Source of the DNA: Treponema sp.
GTDB lineage: Bacteria > Spirochaetota > Spirochaetia > Treponematales > Treponemataceae
Length of the DNA: 13,078 nucleotides
Assembly: GCA_016296205.1 (NCBI GenBank)
Contig: JAEDJS010000056.1
Coordinates: forward strand, 1-13,078
Direction of reading: 5' to 3'
In this document: one piece after another, positions 1 to 6,722 of the stretch
How positions within the stretch are numbered: position 1 is the first letter of the stretch
Layout: the number at the start of each line of letters is the position of its first letter
Position numbers and translations under genes: made by a program
Notes under the pieces: model-generated
Databases searched by the model: none
What the model saw: only the letters and a program-made list of their open reading frames with translations
Told to the model about the DNA's origin: nothing

Positions 1-60
1 TTCAGGATGACAGCCATTGTTGCAGGATGACAGGCATTATTGCAGGATGACAGGCATGTT
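1..60. repeat. Tandem array of three 20-bp repeats
   Basis: Three back-to-back copies of a 20-bp unit occupy 1-20, 21-40 and 41-60. The shared core is CAGGATGACAGGCATT with small changes: copy 1 has GACAGCC instead of GACAGGC, and copy 3 ends in GTT. There are no spacers, so this is a short tandem repeat and not a CRISPR. It lies just past the 3' end of the minus-strand ricT-like gene and may continue beyond the window edge. Confidence 0.9.
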
Positions 61-74
61 TTAAATTATAAAAA

Positions 75-989
75 TTAGTTGATTTTCCACTTGCTGCCTT
101 CTCTGGAAAAACGGCTGGCATTTATTTCTACAACGCGGCCATCTTCTCCCAGCATTTTAACCATGGAACTGATTGGATTAATTTCTGTTACTTTGAAGTT
201 TGTTCCATCGTAATAAAGTCTGATTCCCTCATTTGGCAGATTTTTTCTGGCTTCTGTATACCATTCATATTCGTAGGCAAGGCAGCATAAAAGTCTTCCG
301 CACTGGCCGCTGATTTTTAAACTGTTCAAACTAAGGTTCTGATCCTTTGCCATTCTGATTGTAGCATTTTTTAATTTATCGTGAATTGCATGGCAGCAGA
401 ATGGTCTTCCGCAAACACCAAGCCCGCCTGTAATTCTGCATTCATCTCTAACTCCAATCTGTCTGAGCTCAATACGCATTTTAAAAACCTGAACAAGATC
501 TTTTACAAGTTCACGGAAGTCTACACGGTTTTCGCTGCTAAAGAAAAATAATGCTTTAGGCTCACCGGCAAGAAAATGAACTGCAACAAATTTCATATCC
601 AGATGGTGATGTTCAACTTTTTCTTTAAAAGTTTTCTCCGCTTCTTTTTCTTTTTCTACCAGTTCTTCTGCGTGTTTAAGATCAGTATCAGTTGCTTTAC
701 GAATAACTTCCAGAATGTCGCTTGGTTTAATTCCCACCGGCTGCTGAACTTTTCCCAGGACAAGTGCCAGATCAGATCCGTATCTTGTTGGAACAATTAC
801 TTTGTCGCCAGGGCATACATTCAAATCTGAAGGCAATGTTGCATAAATTCCTTCGCATGAATAAGTCATTTTAAGACGGTATAGATTTTCCGGATAAACA
901 TAATCTGTACTGTCTTCTTCATAAGTTGAATCTTCCAGTTCAGAAAGGTCAACTTTTTCTTCTATGTCTTTTTCAAAAATATCTGCCAT
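75..989 (-). CDS. ricT: PSP1 domain protein, RicT/YaaT family
   Basis: This 304-residue cytosolic protein matches the RicT (YaaT) family. In Bacillus RicT works with RicA and RicF as an iron-sulfur-containing complex that affects RNA maturation by RNase Y. What is seen: the PSP1 domain at roughly residues 60-150, the family signature RVDFRELVKDL near 155-165, RIELRQIGVRDE near 172-183, and MAKDQNLSLN near 213-222. A cysteine set (C184, C193, C198, C199, C230, C235, C236) falls in CGRPFCC and CGRLLCC motifs, fitting the cluster-binding region. The N terminus carries about 30 extra acidic residues before the usual family start. The ATG at 987-989 is preceded by a strong AAGGAG (997-1002) with a 7-base spacer. 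It is the last gene of its operon, 26 bases after the DUF327 gene. No clear terminator follows. RicA and RicF are not in the window, so its partners here are unknown. Confidence 0.93.
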   Translation of the reverse strand: MADIFEKDIEEKVDLSELEDSTYEEDSTDYVYPENLYRLKMTYSCEGIYATLPSDLNVCPGDKVIVPTRYGSDLALVLGKVQQPVGIKPSDILEVIRKATDTDLKHAEELVEKEKEAEKTFKEKVEHHHLDMKFVAVHFLAGEPKALFFFSSENRVDFRELVKDLVQVFKMRIELRQIGVRDECRITGGLGVCGRPFCCHAIHDKLKNATIRMAKDQNLSLNSLKISGQCGRLLCCLAYEYEWYTEARKNLPNEGIRLYYDGTNFKVTEINPISSMVKMLGEDGRVVEINASRFSREGSKWKIN

Positions 990-996
990 AATAATT

Positions 997-1002
997 CTCC
1001 TT
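997..1002 (-). promoter_or_regulatory. Shine-Dalgarno site of the ricT-like gene
   Basis: Read on the minus strand this is AAGGAG, seven bases before the ATG. It is one of the two clear ribosome binding sites in the minus operon (the other precedes the M23 gene). It suggests the ricT-like gene is translated independently, unlike the coupled bactofilin and DUF327 genes. Confidence 0.8.
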
Positions 1003-1015
1003 GTTTCTGCTTTTT

Positions 1016-1543
1016 TTATTCCGCAAGTAAATCGATTATTAACCCCTGGATTGTTCCCATTTTTTGCAGAAGTTCAATATTGATTTTTGTAACCGGTGAA
1101 GCAAAGAACATTCTTGCCATGCTTTCAAGGTTTTCATTGATCATAACAATCCGGCTTCTTGTAATCTGGGTACCTTTGTAGGAAATTTTACCGGTTAACT
1201 TATGAATGTAATCAAAAGAATTTTTTTCAACGAATTTTAAAAATTGCCCCACAGCTTTTCTGTATTCAGCAAAGTTTTCCGGGGAAGGATTCTGTTGAAG
1301 TTTATCTCCAGCAATGTCTGCTGCATCTTTAAGAAAAATTGCGGCATCTTCATTGCTCATTCCGGCAATTTGTGGTGGAAGCCCGATGCTTATCATCTGT
1401 TGTTCTGCAGCGGCTTTTTCCATTGAATTCTTAAAAGATGATTTTTTTGCCCCTTCTTTTTTTTCCAGTTTTGGAGAATTTTTGTTTAAAAGAGTAGCCT
1501 GGGCTGAATTAAAAAAATTAGTAGAAAGAGATTCGATTTCCAT
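1016..1543 (-). CDS. YaaR-like DUF327 protein
   Basis: A 175-residue, predicted helical cytosolic protein of the DUF327 (YaaR) family, whose biochemical role is not established. The family pattern is in the C-terminal two thirds: YRKAVGQFLKFV near 94-105, an Ile/Asn-rich helix near 128-140, and the terminal ELLQKMGTIQGLIIDLL near 157-173, which is the most typical part. The first 45 residues are polar, Lys/Ser-rich and probably disordered. There is no signal peptide or membrane segment. The ATG (1541-1543) follows the bactofilin stop after a single base, and no good Shine-Dalgarno site is visible, so translational coupling is likely. In B. subtilis yaaR lies in the same cluster as yaaT with holB between them; here the two genes are direct neighbours. 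Confidence 0.85.
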   Translation of the reverse strand: MEIESLSTNFFNSAQATLLNKNSPKLEKKEGAKKSSFKNSMEKAAAEQQMISIGLPPQIAGMSNEDAAIFLKDAADIAGDKLQQNPSPENFAEYRKAVGQFLKFVEKNSFDYIHKLTGKISYKGTQITRSRIVMINENLESMARMFFASPVTKINIELLQKMGTIQGLIIDLLAE

Positions 1544-1544
1544 T

Positions 1545-2093
1545 TTAACTTTTGGGTTCTTGCTTAGAGCCTAAGTTGATTGGAACAAAATTTGATTTAA
1601 GTTCCTGCTGGTGCTGTTCAGACCCGTCATCCAAAATTTCACTGTTTTTGGCGGGTACTTCCTTTGAATTGTATTTAGGGATGTTGAGGAGTGTTCGTTC
1701 TGCAATTGCTTTAACGTTCAGAAGCTTTTCCGATGCAGCAGTAAATTCTTCATCCTTAGACAAAGAAATGCATCTTCCATGGAGAATAACATCTGCTTCT
1801 GCTTTAATGTGACGTGCAATAATGTCACCAAGAACAACACTTGTGCTAAGAAGTTCAACGGAATCTGTAACAGTAATGTCTCCCTTAACAATACCGCCTA
1901 CAGTTACACTTTTTGCAGTGATGTTTCCCTGAATTCTTGCCTTTTCGCCAATAATAAGATTGCTTGTAGTTTCCAGATTTCCGTCTATATCTCCGTCTAT
2001 TTTGGCAAAACCATTGATTTTAATATCACCATGAATAACAGAAAGAGGACCGAATAAACTGTTAATTGAAATATCTTCGTTAAAAATCGACAT
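1545..2093 (-). CDS. Bactofilin family protein
   Basis: A 182-residue bactofilin (polymer-forming cytoskeletal protein). Bactofilins form nucleotide-free filaments from a right-handed beta-helix and often place cell-wall enzymes at sites of curvature or growth. The beta-helix domain is visible at about residues 12-110 as repeated short strands with Gly and small residues, for example GDIKINGFAKIDGDIDGNL (22-40) and GNITAKSVTVGGIVKGDITV (56-75). The tail after residue 115 is charged and Gln/Ser-rich, probably disordered. There is no membrane segment. The start codon overlaps the stop of the M23 gene by one base (TAATG), so the two are probably translationally coupled. Pairing with an M23 peptidase is a recurrent arrangement (for example CcmA with Csd1 in Helicobacter) and suggests this bactofilin scaffolds that peptidase. 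Confidence 0.93.
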   Translation of the reverse strand: MSIFNEDISINSLFGPLSVIHGDIKINGFAKIDGDIDGNLETTSNLIIGEKARIQGNITAKSVTVGGIVKGDITVTDSVELLSTSVVLGDIIARHIKAEADVILHGRCISLSKDEEFTAASEKLLNVKAIAERTLLNIPKYNSKEVPAKNSEILDDGSEQHQQELKSNFVPINLGSKQEPKS

Positions 2094-3106
2094 TATTTGA
2101 TGTTTACATACTTTGCAGGATCAACAACGTCAGAACCAATATGAACTTCGTAGTGAAGGTGAGGTCCAGTAGAAATACCAGTTGAACCGATTGTGCCAAT
2201 AACCTGTCTCTGGGTAACAACTTCACCTTTTTTTACACGTACTGTATCCATATGTGCATAACGAGTGTAAATACCGTGCTTGTGTTTGATAATTACATAA
2301 TATCCAAAGCTGTCATCGTATGTAACGGTAACAACTTGTCCGTTGGCTGTGGCCATAATTGGGTCTCCACTGCGATAAGTAGAGAAGTCCAGCCCTTTGT
2401 GAATATACCACTGATTAGTAATCGGATGAACGTTTTGACCGAATGCCATGGAAATGTGTCCGATGCCACCCTTTATAGGCCAGATGTTTGGAATGTCCTG
2501 GAAAAGTGTTCCCTGACTTTCAAGCATCTTTCCAATCTGTTCAACCGGTTTGATGTTGCTTTCAAGCATGGAAGTTAACTGTCTGATATCAGCAGTTTCT
2601 TTGAGTGTGCCGGAAGCAATATCCTGAGAGTTAAAAATAGAAGAAAGGTCGCTGTTACGATTTGAATTTTTGGAATTTGTTGTTCCCTGGTTAATACCCA
2701 AAAGTCTTAAACTCTGGGAAAGTGATGATTCAAAACGTTTTGCTGTCTGCAGAAGGTTATTGTTTTCGTCACGGAGTTCGTCTAAGCTTGCACGGGTTTC
2801 TCTGTTTTCTTCTTTTAATCTGCTGATTTCGCTGGCAGCCCCGGAAGTTTTGTGGTTAAAATAAACAAAGGAAGTAATAACTCCTGCAACAACAACAATT
2901 CCCATGGCCATTGCAAAGAAATTAGTTCTAAAACTGATTGTTTTTTTCCCGGAATGGGGAACAAGCATAATTGTAAGCTTGCTGTCAAGAAATTTGTATG
3001 CTTTTACGAAGAAATTTCCGATTGCGCCAAAGAAAGTGCCCAATGTGTTGGACATGTGAGAAACTACATTTTTTTCTAATTTTTTGTAGCGTCTGCTTTT
3101 GGCCAA
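2093..3106 (-). CDS. Membrane-anchored M23 (LytM-type) metallopeptidase
   Basis: A 337-residue envelope protein predicted to cut peptidoglycan cross-bridges or stem peptides, or to act as a degenerate regulator. Order of parts: a basic cytosolic N-terminal region (1-60) with the segment TIMLVPHSGKK, one transmembrane helix near 63-83, a coiled coil near 91-130, a Ser/Asn-rich linker, and a C-terminal M23 domain near 208-332. The zinc ligands expected for the family are all present: H236 and D240 (HKGLD), H285 (YAH), and H316/H318 in GPHLHYE, so it should be active. The start is TTG (3104-3106), with GGGAGGAA just upstream on the minus strand; no ATG start fits. It is the first gene of the operon behind a consensus promoter. 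Coupling to the bactofilin gene implies a shared role in cell shape or flagellated-envelope upkeep. Confidence 0.93.
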   Translation of the reverse strand: MAKSRRYKKLEKNVVSHMSNTLGTFFGAIGNFFVKAYKFLDSKLTIMLVPHSGKKTISFRTNFFAMAMGIVVVAGVITSFVYFNHKTSGAASEISRLKEENRETRASLDELRDENNNLLQTAKRFESSLSQSLRLLGINQGTTNSKNSNRNSDLSSIFNSQDIASGTLKETADIRQLTSMLESNIKPVEQIGKMLESQGTLFQDIPNIWPIKGGIGHISMAFGQNVHPITNQWYIHKGLDFSTYRSGDPIMATANGQVVTVTYDDSFGYYVIIKHKHGIYTRYAHMDTVRVKKGEVVTQRQVIGTIGSTGISTGPHLHYEVHIGSDVVDPAKYVNIK

Positions 3107-3134
3107 AATTTCCTCCCGAATGAATTAATCCAAA

Positions 3135-3158
3135 AGTATAATTTAGTTGAATTATACT
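3135..3158. promoter_or_regulatory. Perfect inverted repeat over the -10 box and start site (possible operator)
   Basis: The arms AGTATAATT (3135-3143) and AATTATACT (3150-3158) are exact reverse complements separated by six bases. They cover the -10 box and the predicted start point of the minus operon. The placement is what a repressor operator would show. Because the arms contain TATAAT, a chance palindrome in AT-rich DNA is also possible. Confidence 0.45.
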
Positions 3159-3179
3159 ATTTACAATAAAATATGTCAA
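3151..3179 (-). promoter_or_regulatory. Consensus sigma-70 promoter of the M23-bactofilin-yaaR-ricT operon
   Basis: On the minus strand the -35 box TTGACA (3174-3179) and the -10 box TATAAT (3151-3156) are both exact consensus and are separated by exactly 17 bases. Transcription would start near 3144, leaving a leader of about 38 bases before the TTG start of the M23 gene. Confidence 0.85.
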
Positions 3180-3182
3180 ACC

Positions 3183-3211
3183 TTGACGGGGTAAAATACC
3201 TGTGATATTAT
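3183..3211 (+). promoter_or_regulatory. Sigma-70 promoter of the tatD-dus-...-pheS operon
   Basis: The -35 box TTGACG (3183-3188) and the -10 box TATTAT (3206-3211) are separated by exactly 17 bases. A TG at 3203-3204, one base ahead of the -10 box, gives an extended -10. The start would be near 3218, about 42 bases before the tatD-like ATG. Its -35 box is only three bases from that of the divergent minus-strand promoter. Confidence 0.8.
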
Positions 3212-3259
3212 TATCGGAGAGAATTCTTTAAAACTTTAATTTCAGGAAGTAAAAAAGCC

Positions 3260-4057
3260 ATGCAGTTTTTTGATACTCACTCCCATATTGGGCTGATCTA
3301 TAATGATCCAATTGAACAAATTCGCGTTATTCAGCAGGCAAAACAGGCTGATGTTACCCGCATTATCAGTATAAATAATAATCTCCTGGATTTTAAAAAG
3401 GAATATGCTTTTTTAAAGTCAATTACAGGAATTTATCATGCGGTTGGTGTAAGTCCGTCAGAAGTAAAAGCTCCTGGCGTTGACTGGCAGAATACAATCG
3501 TAGAAAGTGCAAAATTGCCAAATGTTGTTGCTATTGGCGAAATGGGTCTTGATTACGATAAAAAATATGGAGACAAACGCAGTCAGATTGAATTATTCAT
3601 TCAGGAACTGGAAATTGCAAAATCATGTAATCTTCCTGCAATCATTCATAACAGAATGGCTGGGGATGATATTTTTGAAATTCTCAAAGAAAGAATTCCA
3701 GCTCAGGGTGCAATTTTTCACTGTTACAGCGAAGATTCAAATTATGCTCATAAATGTCTTGATGCCGGTCTTAACGTATATTTCTCATTTGCTGGAAATT
3801 TAACTTACAGAAATGCAAAAAATCTCCACGGAACTGCATTAAATCTGCCTTTAGACAGAATTCTTGTTGAATCAGAAAGTCCGTTCCTTCCACCTCAGGA
3901 ATTTATTAAGAAAGACAGCACTAAGAAAACAAGAACAAAACCTTATATGCTTCCTGCAACTGCAAGATTCCTCTCTGAACTTCTTGGCATGGATCTGGAA
4001 ACAGTTTCTGCTCAACTGTGGAAAAACAGCTGTAAGATTTTTAATCTCCCGGAGTAA
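3260..4057 (+). CDS. TatD-family metal-dependent hydrolase
   Basis: A 265-residue TIM-barrel hydrolase of the TatD family (amidohydrolase superfamily), whose characterised members are metal-dependent nucleases acting on DNA ends or RNA. Visible metal-site motifs: DTHSH (D5, H7, H9), GEMGLDY with E94, PAIIH with H130, and FHCYS with H154. The last site differs: where the family has ETDxPxL the protein reads ESESPFL (204-210), so the usual catalytic or metal Asp is E206. The usual RGKxNxP stretch is also altered to KKTRTKP near 222-228. Family membership is clear, but full activity is less certain. The ATG is preceded by AGGAAG (3244-3249) with a 10-base spacer. It is the first gene of the plus operon, 18 bases before dus. 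Confidence 0.9.
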   Translation: MQFFDTHSHIGLIYNDPIEQIRVIQQAKQADVTRIISINNNLLDFKKEYAFLKSITGIYHAVGVSPSEVKAPGVDWQNTIVESAKLPNVVAIGEMGLDYDKKYGDKRSQIELFIQELEIAKSCNLPAIIHNRMAGDDIFEILKERIPAQGAIFHCYSEDSNYAHKCLDAGLNVYFSFAGNLTYRNAKNLHGTALNLPLDRILVESESPFLPPQEFIKKDSTKKTRTKPYMLPATARFLSELLGMDLETVSAQLWKNSCKIFNLPE

Positions 4058-4075
4058 TTCAATTCTAGAATAAAA

Positions 4076-5110
4076 ATGGGAAATCTTTTGTTTCATTCAG
4101 TAAAAATCGGTTCTCTTGAATTGTCTGGTAATTTGTTCCTTGCACCTATTGCAGGTTACAGTGATCGGGCTTTCAGGGCGATTTGTGTTGAATGTGGTGC
4201 TAGTTTTTGTACTACAGAAATGGTTTCCAGTGAAGCTCTTGTGCGGGGAAATGAAAAAACAGAGGTTCTTATGCTCAAAGCCCCGGAAGAAAAAGAATAC
4301 GCTGTTCAGATTTTTGGCGGAAATCCAGAAGTAATGGGGCAGGCTGCAAAAATTGTTCTGGAAAAAACTCCTGCCAGCATGATTGATATTAATGCCGGTT
4401 GTCCAGTTCCAAAAATTACAAAAACAGGGGCTGGAAGTTCACTTACAAGAGATCCGGAAAAATTATATAAAGTTGTAAAAAATGTTAACGATTCTGTTGA
4501 AGAATATTTGAACGATCACCCGGACCGGCAGATTGTTCCAGTTACCGTAAAAATCAGAAGCGGATGGGGACCAGGTTCAATTACATGGAAAGAAGCCGCA
4601 CAGGCAGCAATAGACGCAGGTGCTAAGTGCATTACCATTCATGCCCGTACAAGAGAACAGGGGTATGAAGGAAAAGCCGACTGGAATATTCAAAAGCAGC
4701 TTGTGGAATATGTGGCAGGAAGAATTCCGGTTTTTGGCAGTGGTGATGCATGGACTCCCGAAGATGCAAAACGCATGCTGGAAGAAACAGGCGTTGATGG
4801 AGTGATGTTTGCCCGTGGAGCAATGGGGGATCCTTTTTTGTTTAAAAGGACAAAAGATTTTTTAACTACTGGAGCTTATTCCCAGGAGTCAGTTCAGGAA
4901 AGGCTGGCCGCCGGTTTTAAAGAGTTAAAAATCAATGTAGAAGATAAAGGCGAAAAACTGGCCTGTATGCAGATGCGCAAAAAGTTCTGCTGTTATACAA
5001 AAGGTTTGGAAGGCGGTGCTGGATTGCGCAAAGAAATTGTAGCTGCAAATACAGTAGAAGACTTTACACGGCTCTTAGCTCCGTATCTTTTAGCTCCGTA
5101 TCTTGTCTAA
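4076..5110 (+). CDS. dusB: tRNA-dihydrouridine synthase, DusB/NifR3 family
   Basis: A 344-residue FMN enzyme that reduces specific uridines in the tRNA D-loop to dihydrouridine, using NADPH. The DusB (NifR3) signature is nearly complete: APIAGYSDRAFR (23-34), EMVSSEAL (48-55), VQIFGGNPEVMGQAA (77-91), and DINAGCPVPKITKTGAG (104-120) with catalytic C109. Next come VKIRSGW (158-164) with K159, HARTREQGYEGKADW (189-203), and the FMN phosphate region GSGDAWTPEDAKRML. Length is normal for the family. The C terminus contains an exact 15-bp tandem duplication that doubles LAPYL. No strong Shine-Dalgarno site is visible, and the gene starts 18 bases after tatD, which suggests co-translation. Assignment to Dus is certain; which uridine is modified is inferred from the subfamily. 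Confidence 0.94.
   Translation: MGNLLFHSVKIGSLELSGNLFLAPIAGYSDRAFRAICVECGASFCTTEMVSSEALVRGNEKTEVLMLKAPEEKEYAVQIFGGNPEVMGQAAKIVLEKTPASMIDINAGCPVPKITKTGAGSSLTRDPEKLYKVVKNVNDSVEEYLNDHPDRQIVPVTVKIRSGWGPGSITWKEAAQAAIDAGAKCITIHARTREQGYEGKADWNIQKQLVEYVAGRIPVFGSGDAWTPEDAKRMLEETGVDGVMFARGAMGDPFLFKRTKDFLTTGAYSQESVQERLAAGFKELKINVEDKGEKLACMQMRKKFCCYTKGLEGGAGLRKEIVAANTVEDFTRLLAPYLLAPYLV
5075..5104 (+). repeat. Exact 15-bp tandem duplication in the dus 3' end
   Basis: The 15-mer TTAGCTCCGTATCTT occurs at 5075-5089 and again at 5090-5104. It is in frame and doubles the residues LAPYL just before the stop codon. It looks like a recent slippage event. Confidence 0.95.
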
Positions 5111-5138
5111 AATACTAAGAATAATTAAAATAGGAAAA

Positions 5139-6722
5139 ATGTCGTTATTACAGAGTTTATCAGAATTTCTGCAGTCAATTTTTATGTCCTCGTCTCCTGA
5201 AGTAAAAAAACGTCAGGCTCTTAAAAAAATCGAGCTTGATCTGCGTGATGTGCGACCTGTAATTTTTAAAAACGGACTTGTTCAGGCAAATTTTGCAGAA
5301 GCACTTAGAGTTCTTTTTGAAAACACTAAACCAATTGAACATCTTCTGGCCCACACAATCTGCAGTGACGACTTAAATAGAAACAATCGCTATGCAGAAC
5401 AACTTTTGCTTACAGGTTTTTCAGACGAAGAAGAATCAATTCTGGAATCCTTGGAATATGAAAATTTAAAAGCAGAAGTCCTTCAAAATCGAAGTGTAGA
5501 ACAGTATTGCGAGAAAAAGCGCCGGGATTTGGAAAAAATCATAAAAGTATTAAATTCAGAAGATTTTTTAAAAATCGAACGTATAATCGACAGAATTCTT
5601 AGATTTAATGATCTTTGTCATTATAATTTTGTTACTACCCTCAGAATTTTTGATCCAAACTACAATGGATTTTCCAGGCAGTATAAACCAAGTTTTCAGG
5701 CAGTTGCACCTAATTTATTAGACAACGCTCTTTGTGATTTATTCTATATAATTGGGGAATTTGAATTAAGCACATCTCTCGCCAAAGCTTTAATGGCTCT
5801 TATAGATTTAAATACTCCTGCCAGTGAAGCAGAACAGAAAAAAACTGCACTTATGGAAAACCTTACAAAAATCCAGGGAGTAATGCGTCAGGTTTGTACA
5901 AAGCAGAATCTTCTTAATCTGTGCCGAATTTCAAAAAATAACAGCGAACTGGCCCCGGAAATTGCAAAATATTCAAGTGCCGCCCGTCAGAAGTATGCAG
6001 ACTTTTTGCAGGGAAAATTTGTTTCTGACATAAATCGAATGAAAACCGAAGTTAAAGACGAAAATCTTTTTAGTGAAGTGCGCAGAGTTTTCGGTGATGT
6101 ACCATTACGTCAGCTGCGGGGCTACAACATGGATATAAATAAATATCTGCAGCAGGCAAATTCCGATACTTTTCTGTGGATAACACCAATGGAAGTTATA
6201 AAATCTTTTTTGGAAACTTATTACAGCGAAAATATCCGTACTTTGTTGAATGATATAGTAATTGAAGGTTTTTTTAATAATCCTGCATATAAAACAGATT
6301 TTTCTTCATCTGTTTACTCATGTAATGACTGCCAGTCAAAGCTTTCTGAATTTGAATCCTATTTTGATCAGGGCGGAAAATTTGATGAAGCACTTATTAA
6401 AAGTTATATCAGGGACAGCCATAAAGATCCAAAATTTGCCATGAGCCTTAAACAACTGGTAGAAGCTGCAAATAAAGAGTCCAAACAGCTTATTCAGTGG
6501 ATTTCTACAACAATGTATGATTTGTATAAAAAAATTGCAGGAATTCTAGTTGATTCAAAAAAGCCTTCCCCAGATACTATCAGTAATCTTAGAATGCTGC
6601 TCACTTCCTCAAGAAATAAAGACAATACTAATCTGCTGGAACAACAATTTCCTAATTGGAAAATTTTTCTTGAAATAATGAAAAATTATGCTATAATTGG
6701 TAATGTAGAGATAGATTCATGA
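5139..6722 (+). CDS. Large cytosolic protein of unknown function (spirochaete-type, possibly DUF5312)
   Basis: About 527 residues from the ATG at 5139. An in-frame TTG at 5103 would overlap the dus stop and add 12 residues, but TAGGAAAA directly before 5139 favours the ATG. No signal peptide, membrane segment or catalytic motif is recognisable. The protein is charged and apparently almost all helical, with many Leu/Ile/Lys/Glu heptad-like stretches and a few scattered Cys residues that form no metal motif. I recall a family called DUF5312 from Treponema genomes with this size and setting, but cannot verify it here. The stop overlaps the start of the diguanylate cyclase gene (ATGA), so the two proteins are probably made in fixed ratio and may act together. 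Codon use and base composition match the neighbours, so this is not a recent import. Confidence 0.85.
   Translation: MSLLQSLSEFLQSIFMSSSPEVKKRQALKKIELDLRDVRPVIFKNGLVQANFAEALRVLFENTKPIEHLLAHTICSDDLNRNNRYAEQLLLTGFSDEEESILESLEYENLKAEVLQNRSVEQYCEKKRRDLEKIIKVLNSEDFLKIERIIDRILRFNDLCHYNFVTTLRIFDPNYNGFSRQYKPSFQAVAPNLLDNALCDLFYIIGEFELSTSLAKALMALIDLNTPASEAEQKKTALMENLTKIQGVMRQVCTKQNLLNLCRISKNNSELAPEIAKYSSAARQKYADFLQGKFVSDINRMKTEVKDENLFSEVRRVFGDVPLRQLRGYNMDINKYLQQANSDTFLWITPMEVIKSFLETYYSENIRTLLNDIVIEGFFNNPAYKTDFSSSVYSCNDCQSKLSEFESYFDQGGKFDEALIKSYIRDSHKDPKFAMSLKQLVEAANKESKQLIQWISTTMYDLYKKIAGILVDSKKPSPDTISNLRMLLTSSRNKDNTNLLEQQFPNWKIFLEIMKNYAIIGNVEIDS
6670..6697 (+). promoter_or_regulatory. Possible internal promoter before the GGDEF gene
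   Basis: TTGAAA (6670-6675), 16 bases, then an exact TATAAT (6692-6697), inside the last codons of the upstream gene. A start near 6704 would give a leader of about 15 bases to the cyclase ATG at 6719. AT-rich coding DNA produces such matches by chance, so this is only a candidate. Confidence 0.4.

Noticed and set aside
1..60. CRISPR array
   Set aside because: The 20-bp units adjoin with no spacers, and no cas gene is present.
576..830. Plus-strand open frame of 84 codons inside the ricT-like gene
   Set aside because: The predicted product is a low-complexity Phe-rich string lying opposite a strongly conserved gene.
5103..5138. Upstream TTG start for the large unknown protein
   Set aside because: It would overlap the dus stop without a good ribosome binding site, whereas the ATG at 5139 has TAGGAAAA immediately before it.
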